A model generated the notes under the pieces. The model was not told where the DNA came from and did no database searches. It was given only the letters and a program-made list of their open reading frames with translations. A DNA stretch of 43,610 nt from Actinomycetes bacterium (GTDB taxonomy: Bacteria > Actinomycetota > Acidimicrobiia > Acidimicrobiales > Palsa-688). The DNA is taken from assembly GCA_021847945.1 (NCBI GenBank), contig JAJZNG010000103.1, positions 1 through 43,610 on the forward strand, read 5' to 3'. The first letter of the stretch is position 1, and each line of letters opens with the position of its first letter. Below are positions 25,154 through 32,300 of the stretch, one piece after another. The translations under genes and the position numbers were made by a program.

Positions 25154-26404
25154 TCACCGCAGCGCCGCATCCGTGTCGATCATCGAACGCTCTGCTTTGG
25201 ACACCAAATGCTCCACGAGGAACGTCCGGTGGCCGACCTTCCACAGTGCGACCCCTCTGGGAAGACGGCCCAGAGCGTCGGACTCTGTCGAGTTCAGACC
25301 GATCAGTCCCGCTGTGGCAGGAATCTCCGAGGGGCTCTGCGCGAAGCACACTCGCGTCTCGGAATCCGCGAGCAGGCCGTCACCGAGTTTGCTCTGCGTT
25401 GAACCGTCCTCGCCGAGCGCCCCGAGGTCCGATAGTCGGTGCAAGACCACCAAGTTCGATACACCGAGAGCCCGGGAGAGCTTGAACGTCGCCTGGGACC
25501 ATCTCGCCGTGGCTAGATCCGAGAGGATTGCCCACGCTTCGTCGAGGACCACCAGGCGTTTAACGGTCTCAGAAGCCGAGAAGGCCGCTTGGAGCCACGC
25601 CGTGGCGCACGCCATTATCAACGGAAGGGCAGGCGAAGAGAACGTCGCCGACAAGTCGATAACCACAAGCCTGCCGTCGATGCCGACTCCTTTAGCCGTC
25701 GCTCCGTCGAACATGCCGGCGAGGTCTCCCATCACCATCCGCCGCAGCTCCAACGCCACCGTCCTCGAAAGCTCCGCCAGCGAGGTGCTCTCGTAGCCTA
25801 GCGACCGGGCCGCGGCAGGTTCGGGAAACAGCATCGCCTCGACTAGATCCACAAGCGTCGGCTTCGGGCTTAGGACAGATACCTGTCTAACCGCCAGTTC
25901 GACGGCGGTTCGCTCCTCGGGGCCGAGCGGTCTGGCGAGCGACGAGCACAGCAGAGCACAAGCGAGCTCGAGCCTGGGTTTGATCGCTGCTTCGACATTG
26001 TCGCCGGCTGGCTGGTGTCGAGCGCCGCTGGGAACGTCGAGCGGGTTGAGCCGCGTTGGACCTCCGGGGCGCAGCAGCACGGGCTGGCAGCCGAACGCCT
26101 CCGCCAGAACGCCGTACTCGCCTTTAGGATCGACTATCCAGGCTTGACGACCCCGCCCCAACTGCCGGCTCACGAAAGTCTTCACGAAGCTCGACTTACC
26201 TCTGCCGATCTGTCCCACTACCAAGACGTTCGGGTTGGTGATGATCCCTCGGGCGTAGAGCTCCCAAGGGTCGAAGCGGAAGGGACCGCCGAGTAGGTCT
26301 TTACCTATCAGAGGTCCCCCGGCGTCAAGGCCTCCGCCGGACACGAACGGGTACACCGACTGAAGGTGGGCCGTGGTAGCTCGGTGCGAGAGCGGTGGTC
26401 TCAT
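25154..26404 (-). CDS. VirB4/TraC-like secretion ATPase, short form
   Basis: A 416-residue ATPase corresponding to the C-terminal motor half of VirB4. It has LIGKDLLGGPFRFDPWELY, Walker A VVGQIGRGKSSFVKTF near residues 66-80, IVDPKGEYGVLAEAFG, RLNPLDVP and Walker B RLVVLDEAWAIL near residue 286; the last four are VirB4/TraC hallmarks. Ordinary VirB4 proteins are about twice as long, so the N-terminal half is missing or carried by the preceding SCO6880-like protein. The ATG at 26404 lies 8 bases after the stop of that gene, with AGG upstream; a GTG at 26446 would give a longer form. It would energise pilus or channel assembly. Confidence 0.87.
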   Translation of the reverse strand: MRPPLSHRATTAHLQSVYPFVSGGGLDAGGPLIGKDLLGGPFRFDPWELYARGIITNPNVLVVGQIGRGKSSFVKTFVSRQLGRGRQAWIVDPKGEYGVLAEAFGCQPVLLRPGGPTRLNPLDVPSGARHQPAGDNVEAAIKPRLELACALLCSSLARPLGPEERTAVELAVRQVSVLSPKPTLVDLVEAMLFPEPAAARSLGYESTSLAELSRTVALELRRMVMGDLAGMFDGATAKGVGIDGRLVVIDLSATFSSPALPLIMACATAWLQAAFSASETVKRLVVLDEAWAILSDLATARWSQATFKLSRALGVSNLVVLHRLSDLGALGEDGSTQSKLGDGLLADSETRVCFAQSPSEIPATAGLIGLNSTESDALGRLPRGVALWKVGHRTFLVEHLVSKAERSMIDTDAALR

Positions 26405-26412
26405 CTGACGAG

Positions 26413-27912
26413 CTACCTGAGTCCCCTGCACAGCGGCAGCGTCCACCAGTATGCCTCAGCTTGACGGCCGTACAGGCAGCGCAGCTCGATTCGGGCGGCT
26501 TGAGCTGCCTGCTCGAGCGCGGCGCAGGCGGCTGCAAGCTTGTCGCAAGTCTCGGCGCTTTCCGTGACGTAACCGGAGAAGCGGTAGTCACAGTGGCCGT
26601 CTGCGAGCTCAGCCTCCCGGCGCTCAGCTCCCTCCGTCTCTCTGTCACGCCGGGCGCTCGACAGGAAGCCGGCTTTCATTCGCAGCTGCGAATCGGCTGC
26701 GTCCGCCGTACGCGCCGAGCGCGCCTCACGGACGGCCCGGTCGAGAGGAACCGGAGCCATGATCACCGACACCCTGCGAGAAGCTCTTGAGATGAGCAGG
26801 GGTGCGAGGAAGTTCGGGCTGACCTCAAGGCGCGGCCAGTCGCTGATCCAGTATGTGCGATGCCACATCCCGTCGAGTTGCGTCTCCGACCATCCCTCCC
26901 GTAAGGCAAGTGGCGCAGAACCTCCACGGCGGCTGGCAAGAAGGTCGGTGAGGGCTTCCACGCTCAGCGCCTCGGACGTTCTCAGGTCTACGCAACGCAG
27001 CTGGCCATCGAGGAAGCGCACCTCCCGGGCGAGCACGTCTAAGCGGCTCTGCCGGCGCCGGGGCATGCCGGCGTCCGAAGCGACAGAAATAGCAACCCAA
27101 GTGTCGTGACGTTCGATCTGAGGGGCCGCCTCGGACAAAAATACGCCATACGAGGTGTCCATGGGCGCTACCAGAGGACCCGAAGCAGCATCCATAGAAA
27201 TGTCTGCCGCCGTTGACGACGGCGAACTGCGCGCTACCCATTGCAGTCGGCGCACAGGACCACCGGGCCGGCCCACCGAGGCGAGGACGCTGCGCCAGCC
27301 TTCGAGCAGGCCGGCCTGCTCGAAGGGGTCGAGAAGGCACAGAGGTGGGCCCTCCACTGCAAGTACTGCTGTCACAAAGCCGCCTTTACGGTCGTGTACA
27401 TACGCGGCCGGATTACTGTCCGCGCCTGACCTGTAGCGGTGAAGTGACACCCCGCGCGGCCCTGTCTGAGTCTTTGGATGGAATCCCCGGTCCAAGGCTG
27501 CGGGCACAATCGTCAAAACACCTTGCGGCGACCCGACAGCCTCGGGCACAGCAGGGGTCCCACCCGCCCGGGCGCCTTCCAAGCCATGTTCTCGACGCAG
27601 CAGCCTTCCCTCGCCTGGAGCGGGGCTCAAGTGGGGCTTGTACCCCCGACGAATCAGCCAGGAGCCTCCGAGCACAACAACGTTGTAGGCCCGCTCACCG
27701 CGCCAGGGCCACATCGCCAAGGCCAAACCGCCGAGGGCTATTACCAAGCCGGCTGGCGTTCCGGCCGGGGGTCCGATCAAAGACCGGACGGCTATGGCGA
27801 CCACGACGGCCGCTCCAGCGGTGAGCATTTGCCCGAGGGCCATCCCCAGGACGAGCCCTCGACGCTCCAAGGCGTTGAAACGGTATCGCGGAGCCGGTGT
27901 GACGCTGCTCAA
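26413..27912 (-). CDS. SCO6880-like transfer protein (VirB3/VirB4-N-like)
   Basis: A 499-residue protein that begins YRFNALERRGLVLGMALGQ, then has two adjacent membrane helices (about residues 22-68: MLTAGAAVVVAIAVRSLIG, AGLVIALGGLALAMWPW) and a large soluble remainder. The start and topology match the actinobacterial SCO6880 family found beside VirB4-like ATPases in mobile elements, and the two-helix N-terminus is reminiscent of VirB3/PrgI. The soluble region may replace the VirB4 N-terminal domain, which the neighbouring short ATPase lacks; this is inference. TTG start at 27912 sits in a TTGA overlap with the upstream gene. It lies in the middle of the transfer operon. Confidence 0.72.
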   Translation of the reverse strand: MSSVTPAPRYRFNALERRGLVLGMALGQMLTAGAAVVVAIAVRSLIGPPAGTPAGLVIALGGLALAMWPWRGERAYNVVVLGGSWLIRRGYKPHLSPAPGEGRLLRREHGLEGARAGGTPAVPEAVGSPQGVLTIVPAALDRGFHPKTQTGPRGVSLHRYRSGADSNPAAYVHDRKGGFVTAVLAVEGPPLCLLDPFEQAGLLEGWRSVLASVGRPGGPVRRLQWVARSSPSSTAADISMDAASGPLVAPMDTSYGVFLSEAAPQIERHDTWVAISVASDAGMPRRRQSRLDVLAREVRFLDGQLRCVDLRTSEALSVEALTDLLASRRGGSAPLALREGWSETQLDGMWHRTYWISDWPRLEVSPNFLAPLLISRASRRVSVIMAPVPLDRAVREARSARTADAADSQLRMKAGFLSSARRDRETEGAERREAELADGHCDYRFSGYVTESAETCDKLAAACAALEQAAQAARIELRCLYGRQAEAYWWTLPLCRGLR

Positions 27913-28982
27913 CTTTGGCTACCCGGCTCGGAAGGCCCTGTGGGAAAATCTGCCTGGCGTTCGGGTATCGCCTGCGCTACTACCGGTCTCGTATCTACGG
28001 AGGCGGTATCCCCAGATGACGAATGCCGCGCCGCCATCACCAGCTGCGTTACGGGATGGAACGGCGCTCCGGCCGCAGAGCTAACCGCTCGGGCCCCCGC
28101 GCGGAGTGGTCTGTGCGACATTCCTTCCAACTGCGCTATGGCTGAAGTCTCCACCACCGGCGCAAGGCGCAGCAGGGCGAAAGGAGCGAACCCTGCGAGC
28201 AGCAGGATCGCTGCTCCCGATATTGCCGCAGCGAGATTGGAGGCTACGAAAGCCTCCATGCCGAGCACCACGGATACGACTATCACGAACTTGGACAAAA
28301 CCAGAGAAACAAGGATCTCGATGGCTCTTCGTGCCGTGGACAGCGTTGCAGGCCAGATGAAGCCGATCAACGCCAATGGCGTGAAGATCGTCGCCACGTA
28401 CAGTGCGGCCGATCGAACGACCAGTTCGAGCCAAACCAGGAGCGTTCCGACTATGGTCAAGATGGAGAGCAGACCCTGGACGAAGAGCGGTTCCCCGCCG
28501 ACCTGCCCGCCGGCTACTGCTGCGATAAAGAGCTTCGCTCGCTTTTGGGAGCCCGCGTCCAAGAACAGCCGGCACAGCAGGTCCACAACCTGGATCCCTC
28601 TACCAACCGCCTGCGAAGCGGCGAAGCCTGCCAGCACCGCTACAGGAAGGCCGACAAACCACACACGCGCGAGGCGTTTCCCGTCTTGACGCAGAACAGG
28701 GCCGACGCTCGCAGCGAGAAGGATAGGAAGGATTACCACGACCACGACCTGCTCCATCACGACTAGTTCAGATTGGAACCAGCCAGCGTCCACGCTGGGC
28801 GTCGTAGAGGTGGAGATGAGGTTCCACACCTCGGCAACTATCCATGCGGCTCCGTGACCCAACGACGACCCTATGGACTCCAGAAGAGAGTGTGCCGCCT
28901 GATCTGCAAGTGACCCGCCTAAGTTCCCGGCCTCGCACGTCAGCGGCAGGACGCAGGCGACCGAACCGCCGACGGAGCTCAT
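27909..28982 (-). CDS. VirB6/TrbL-like polytopic membrane protein
   Basis: A 357-residue protein with about six membrane helices. They include MEQVVVVVILPILLAASVGP, ARVWFVGLPVAVLAGFAAS, LLSILTIVGTLLVWLELVV, YVATIFTPLALIGFIWP, IEILVSLVLSKFVIVVSVVL and AISGAAILLLAGFAPFALLR. A cytoplasmic tail rich in Ala, Ser and Arg follows. The R-S-A-A-L-Y-V...F-T-P-L segment followed by a K-F region resembles the conserved core of TrbL/VirB6-type channel proteins and actinobacterial relatives. The ATG at 28982 overlaps the stop of the DUF6112-like gene (ATGA), and its own stop overlaps the SCO6880-like start. Role by family: inner-membrane platform of the DNA transfer channel. Confidence 0.75.
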   Translation of the reverse strand: MSSVGGSVACVLPLTCEAGNLGGSLADQAAHSLLESIGSSLGHGAAWIVAEVWNLISTSTTPSVDAGWFQSELVVMEQVVVVVILPILLAASVGPVLRQDGKRLARVWFVGLPVAVLAGFAASQAVGRGIQVVDLLCRLFLDAGSQKRAKLFIAAVAGGQVGGEPLFVQGLLSILTIVGTLLVWLELVVRSAALYVATIFTPLALIGFIWPATLSTARRAIEILVSLVLSKFVIVVSVVLGMEAFVASNLAAAISGAAILLLAGFAPFALLRLAPVVETSAIAQLEGMSHRPLRAGARAVSSAAGAPFHPVTQLVMAARHSSSGDTASVDTRPVVAQAIPERQADFPTGPSEPGSQS

Positions 28983-29308
28983 ATCTTGGCCCCCTGGCGG
29001 ATCAAGAAGTCCACGATCTGAGGAGCTCCGCTGATCAAGATCGCGGCCAACCCGGACACGAGGACACCTTTCCGACCGTTGTACGCCTGCTGATAGTTCT
29101 GCGAGTAATGGCCGAACGCCCACATAACAGCCCCTATGACGACGCCAGCCATGGCGGCCATCAGTGCCCAGCCGCCGAGGCCGTTGGTCAGGTCAGACAG
29201 CACCGAAGCGCCCGGAAGGTCATTGATGTTAGGGGCGAGTGTCAGTCCAGGCGTACTAGAAGCCGACCCACTGGACGTCGCAAGAGACAGCGTCGCGAGA
29301 AGCAACAT
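28979..29308 (-). CDS. DUF6112-like small membrane protein, possible VirB2-like subunit
   Basis: A 109-residue protein with a possible signal region (MLLLATLSLATSSGSASS), a conserved-looking LSDLTNGLGGWALMAAMAGVVIGAVMWAFG helix, the polar loop HYSQNYQQAYNGRKG and a second helix VLVSGLAAILISGAPQIVDFL. Two helices joined by a short basic loop resemble VirB2/TrbC-type pilins, and the NGL.GWAL and SQN..QAY.GR patterns resemble the actinobacterial DUF6112 proteins found in similar transfer operons. It is first in the operon, with a GGAGG site 8 bases before the ATG, as might be expected for a component needed in many copies. The pilin-like role is inferred. Confidence 0.68.
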   Translation of the reverse strand: MLLLATLSLATSSGSASSTPGLTLAPNINDLPGASVLSDLTNGLGGWALMAAMAGVVIGAVMWAFGHYSQNYQQAYNGRKGVLVSGLAAILISGAPQIVDFLIRQGAKI

Positions 29309-29342
29309 TTCCCAGCCTCCACAGTTAGAGTGTTGTCTTTTA

Positions 29343-29372
29343 ATAGTATTTCATAGCACTCCATGTATGCAA
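29343..29372 (-). promoter_or_regulatory. Candidate promoter of the transfer operon
   Basis: On the minus strand, TTGCAT (29372-29367) and TACTAT (29348-29343) are 18 bases apart in an unusually AT-rich gap, about 35 bases before the first ATG of the operon. The boxes match sigma-70 consensus at four (TTGACA) and four (TATAAT) positions. Confidence 0.4.
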
Positions 29373-29423
29373 GTAGTTGGAGTCGGTTGACAGCCAGGCG
29401 GCAAGTCGGGTTGGCCAGATCGG

Positions 29424-29469
29424 TCTCGGCCTGTGTGCGATCTCGGCCTGAGTGCGATCTCGATCAGTG
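29424..29469. repeat. Tandem 17-bp repeat at the 3' end of the helicase gene
   Basis: TCTCGGCCTGTGTGCGA (29424-29440) is followed by the same unit with one change (29441-29457) and a partial third copy (29458-29469). The array spans the helicase stop codon (29464-29466) and the gap before the transfer-operon promoter. Confidence 0.85.
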
Positions 29470-32172
29470 CTTGCGTACGCCGTCGAGCAGCGAAAGGATC
29501 TCAGCTCCGTACGCCTGCAACTTCGCTGGTCCAAGTCCTTTGACATCGGAGAGGCCTTTGATGTCGGCGGGCAGCGCTGCGGAGATCGCGCGTATCGTCG
29601 CGTCGGTCAGATATATGTAGGCCGGTTTTTTTTCTGCTTGTGCCCGGCTCTTCCGCCATTCCCGGAGCGCCGCCGAAGCAGCCTCCCGAACCGGGTCCAA
29701 CACAGTTGGGTTCAAGGACCCGGTTGCGTCGGCTCTGTCGACTGTCGGTTTCCATTGCGTGAGCATTTCGGAAACGAAGACGGAGGCGGGTTCGCCCGCC
29801 ACGACAGTCGCCGACCGCGAAGCGCGGGTAATAGCCACGTGCAGAATCCTGCGTTCCTCTTCCAGGTCATCGGCCAGACGATGTGGCAACACACCCGCAG
29901 TTACGTCGTGTACCACCACGTGGGGCCACTCTTGACCTTTCACAGCGTGGATGCTTGCCATGGTCACACCGTCAGGAGCACTCGGCCGTCCCAGCACTCC
30001 TCGTAGCCACAGCTCGAAACTTCGAGGCTCAGTGTGTAGGCGCGCGATCGCCACCAGCGAGTCCAGATCGTCGCTTTGAGCTGAGCGGTCGAGACGGCGA
30101 TGCGCTTTTTCAAGGGACGCCATCGCCCGGTCCAGGCCGACCTCGTCGCGCACCTCTCTCAACAGGCGAGCGGTCGTAGCCTCCGCCGCCAGACGCGACA
30201 GTACAGCCAGATCAGTGGCGAACGAGGCAACCTTGGTAGCGTCCCGTTCGCTCAATCGCCCAGCAAGACGACGCCAGCCTCTGTCGTCGCGCTGCTCCGC
30301 GATCCATTCCACCACCTTCGGAGAGAGCCCACGCGCCGGTCGGCGGGCGGCTGCAGCCACGTCGGACGGGGAACGGAGCCGTGGATCACTCGTAGCGAGA
30401 CGCAGCCACGCAAGGGCTGCCGCTACTGCGCTACGCGAGAGATAGGACTCGCCAACCGCTGCCCGGACTCGCACCGAAGCCTCACTCAGCGCGACCTGCA
30501 CAGGCACCAACGAAGCGTTCACCCGGGACAGTACGGCTATGTCAGCGCTCGCTACTCCCCCGCCAAGGAGCTCCACGACTCGCTGCACGGTAGCGTCCAC
30601 GGCATTTTGGCTCGCGACGATCCGGAGGTCGGAGTCTGCGTGGGTCCGCTCCGAGCACGCAACGACCTCTTTGGCAACCCGCCGGCGGTTGTGCCCTAGG
30701 AGCGTCACCGCCGACCTAACGACCCCGGGAGGGCACCGGTAGTTGACCCTCAACTGCTGGATCTGCGCACCGGGAAAGTAACGTCGGTAATCGATCAGCC
30801 ATTCAGGCGATGCGCCGGCGTACCCGTAGATGGTCTGGTCGTCGTCGCCGACTCCGAAAACGTCCCCAGCCGGCCCGGCCAAAAGCCGGATCATCAGGAG
30901 ATGAGCCGGAGTCAGGTCCTGGAACTCGTCGACAAGAAGCACCCTACAGGATGCCCTTGCCCAGCTGCGGACCTCGGGATGGCGGAGCAGAACTTCTATC
31001 GCACGGTAGATCTGCTCGTCGAAGTCGACCATCTTGCGATCGGCCAAGAGAGCCCTGTAACTCTCCATGACGGATGTAAGCCCTTCGACCTCGCCTGCGT
31101 AGTCAGCTTCGACTTCTGTGGGGTCTTCGAGCCCGAGACGCACCCGCGAAAGAGCCTCAATCCATGCTACCGCTGGGTCCGTGTTAGCCCGTCGCGGGAA
31201 GTCAACGAGGCGACCGAGCAGCGCCCGAACCTCTGCTTCCCCGGCGGTCGTCACGCGCTGCGCACGGTTGACGACCGACAGGGCCAACGAGTTCAACGTG
31301 CGGATCTGCAGGCCCGGCAAGTCCGGAGTTCGGGCCACCATCTCCTCGGCAGCCCGCTTGTTGTACGCGACCAGGGTGACAGCCCGGCCGGGGAGCTTCC
31401 AGTTGCACAGAAGGTGTCGAGCGCGCTCCGTCAGGACGCGCGTCTTGCCAGATCCAGCAGGAGCGATAATCCGGGCAGACCCGAACGGTTGCGTCACGGC
31501 AGCCTTTTGGTCCTCCGCCAGTTCAGCATCGGGCTCGTTCGATCCGAATGGACTGAGTGAGCCTGCCTGCAGAGCGACCCGGCTGATCACGGCCAACCCG
31601 TCCACGTCGCCCTTCCAGCGTAACGGACCGCCGTCGCAATAGGCGTCAGCTCCGCATGGTAATACTACGTCTGCTCTCACCCCGGGACTTGCTCCCAGTC
31701 CCACAGCCAGGTCACGCAACACCCAGCGAGGTCTATTTTCGCGGGCGTCGACGGCGTTGGCTAACGCGAAGAATCGGACTCTCTCACCGGGCAGCGAGAA
31801 CGCTGGCGTAAGCGACCACACTGGAATGTTCACAGCGCCGGGTTCTGGCAGGTCCCCGTCGAGTTCGACAACAAGCGGGATGCGCTCACGCCAGGCCAAC
31901 TCAAGGCTATCGACGTCGCCATCCCAGCGCTCACAGTTGGACCACGCGTCCGGGGGCCTCTGACCTGGCCTGACGATAACGCTGCGCCCAAGCACGGCGC
32001 TGCCCATCTTGATGTCCTCGTCAGCGCCGGCCGGCGGCCCAGTCATCACGTCGGGGGCGCTCCCTGGCGCAGCATTCTTGTCGGCTTCACCTGCACGTTC
32101 CCAGCAGCGTCTCACCTCAGCGACGGTGCCGTGGACTCCCCCGCAGTAGCCGCAGGCTATAGCCCGGCTCAT
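29464..32172 (-). CDS. UvrD/PcrA-like superfamily 1 helicase with Cys/His N-terminus and HRDC-like C-terminus
   Basis: A 902-residue helicase. The N-terminus has a compact Cys/His cluster (CGYCGGVHGTVAEVRRC), then about 200 residues of unfamiliar sequence. The UvrD-type motor follows: Q-motif EDQKAAV, Walker A APAGSGKTRVLTERA near residue 240, Walker B LLVDEFQDL near 415, GVGDDDQTIYGYAGA, VNYRCP, MASIHAVKGQEWPHVVV and ILHVAITRAS. The C-terminal 70 residues (YIYLTDATIRAISAALP...DVKGLGPAKLQAYG) form an HRDC-like domain. All motor motifs look intact, so it should unwind DNA 3' to 5'. I choose ATG 32172 (MSRAIACGYC); ATG 32277 would add 35 residues without a ribosome-binding site. It is divergent from the relaxase. 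Confidence 0.88.
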   Translation of the reverse strand: MSRAIACGYCGGVHGTVAEVRRCWERAGEADKNAAPGSAPDVMTGPPAGADEDIKMGSAVLGRSVIVRPGQRPPDAWSNCERWDGDVDSLELAWRERIPLVVELDGDLPEPGAVNIPVWSLTPAFSLPGERVRFFALANAVDARENRPRWVLRDLAVGLGASPGVRADVVLPCGADAYCDGGPLRWKGDVDGLAVISRVALQAGSLSPFGSNEPDAELAEDQKAAVTQPFGSARIIAPAGSGKTRVLTERARHLLCNWKLPGRAVTLVAYNKRAAEEMVARTPDLPGLQIRTLNSLALSVVNRAQRVTTAGEAEVRALLGRLVDFPRRANTDPAVAWIEALSRVRLGLEDPTEVEADYAGEVEGLTSVMESYRALLADRKMVDFDEQIYRAIEVLLRHPEVRSWARASCRVLLVDEFQDLTPAHLLMIRLLAGPAGDVFGVGDDDQTIYGYAGASPEWLIDYRRYFPGAQIQQLRVNYRCPPGVVRSAVTLLGHNRRRVAKEVVACSERTHADSDLRIVASQNAVDATVQRVVELLGGGVASADIAVLSRVNASLVPVQVALSEASVRVRAAVGESYLSRSAVAAALAWLRLATSDPRLRSPSDVAAAARRPARGLSPKVVEWIAEQRDDRGWRRLAGRLSERDATKVASFATDLAVLSRLAAEATTARLLREVRDEVGLDRAMASLEKAHRRLDRSAQSDDLDSLVAIARLHTEPRSFELWLRGVLGRPSAPDGVTMASIHAVKGQEWPHVVVHDVTAGVLPHRLADDLEEERRILHVAITRASRSATVVAGEPASVFVSEMLTQWKPTVDRADATGSLNPTVLDPVREAASAALREWRKSRAQAEKKPAYIYLTDATIRAISAALPADIKGLSDVKGLGPAKLQAYGAEILSLLDGVRKH

Positions 32173-32300
32173 GTCAAAGCCTGTCTTTGCGCCACCGAAC
32201 CAACCTATACATGGGCTCTGACGGACCAAACAGGTGCCCGAAGCGGGAAGGCCAAAGCATAGCCTTGTTTTAGACATGAAATATATGGAAATATATTTTT
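32173..32300. other. AT-rich divergent region between helicase and relaxase; possible origin of transfer
   Basis: The 128-base region between the two gene starts is far richer in A and T than its surroundings. It contains two small inverted repeats: CAAAG/CTTTG at 32175-32179 and 32185-32189, and AAGGC/GCCTT at 32248-32252 and 32262-32266. Two 9-base direct repeats end 4 bases before the relaxase ATG. It must hold both divergent promoters. Origins of transfer often lie beside the relaxase gene, so this is the natural candidate, but no nick-site match can be shown by eye. Confidence 0.3.
32278..32296 (+). repeat. Phased direct repeat GAAATATAT upstream of the relaxase
   Basis: GAAATATAT occurs at 32278-32286 and again at 32288-32296, a 10-base period close to one helical turn. 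Such an arrangement would place two protein contacts on the same face of the DNA, as in an autoregulatory operator. Confidence 0.75.

Noticed and set aside
25071-25349. Longer start for the coupling ATPase overlapping the VirB4-like gene
   Set aside because: The extra residues are Arg/Gly-rich shadow sequence of the VirB4-like C-terminus, and the membrane segment expected at the N-terminus follows directly after ATG 25070.
27478-28689. Open frame of 403 codons on the plus strand opposite the SCO6880-like and VirB6-like genes
   Set aside because: It is antisense to two genes with coherent membrane topology and coupled starts; its composition shows no protein-like pattern.
29388-29393. Perfect TTGACA box on the plus strand
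   Set aside because: No -10-like sequence lies 16-18 bases downstream and the next plus-strand gene is about 2.9 kb away.
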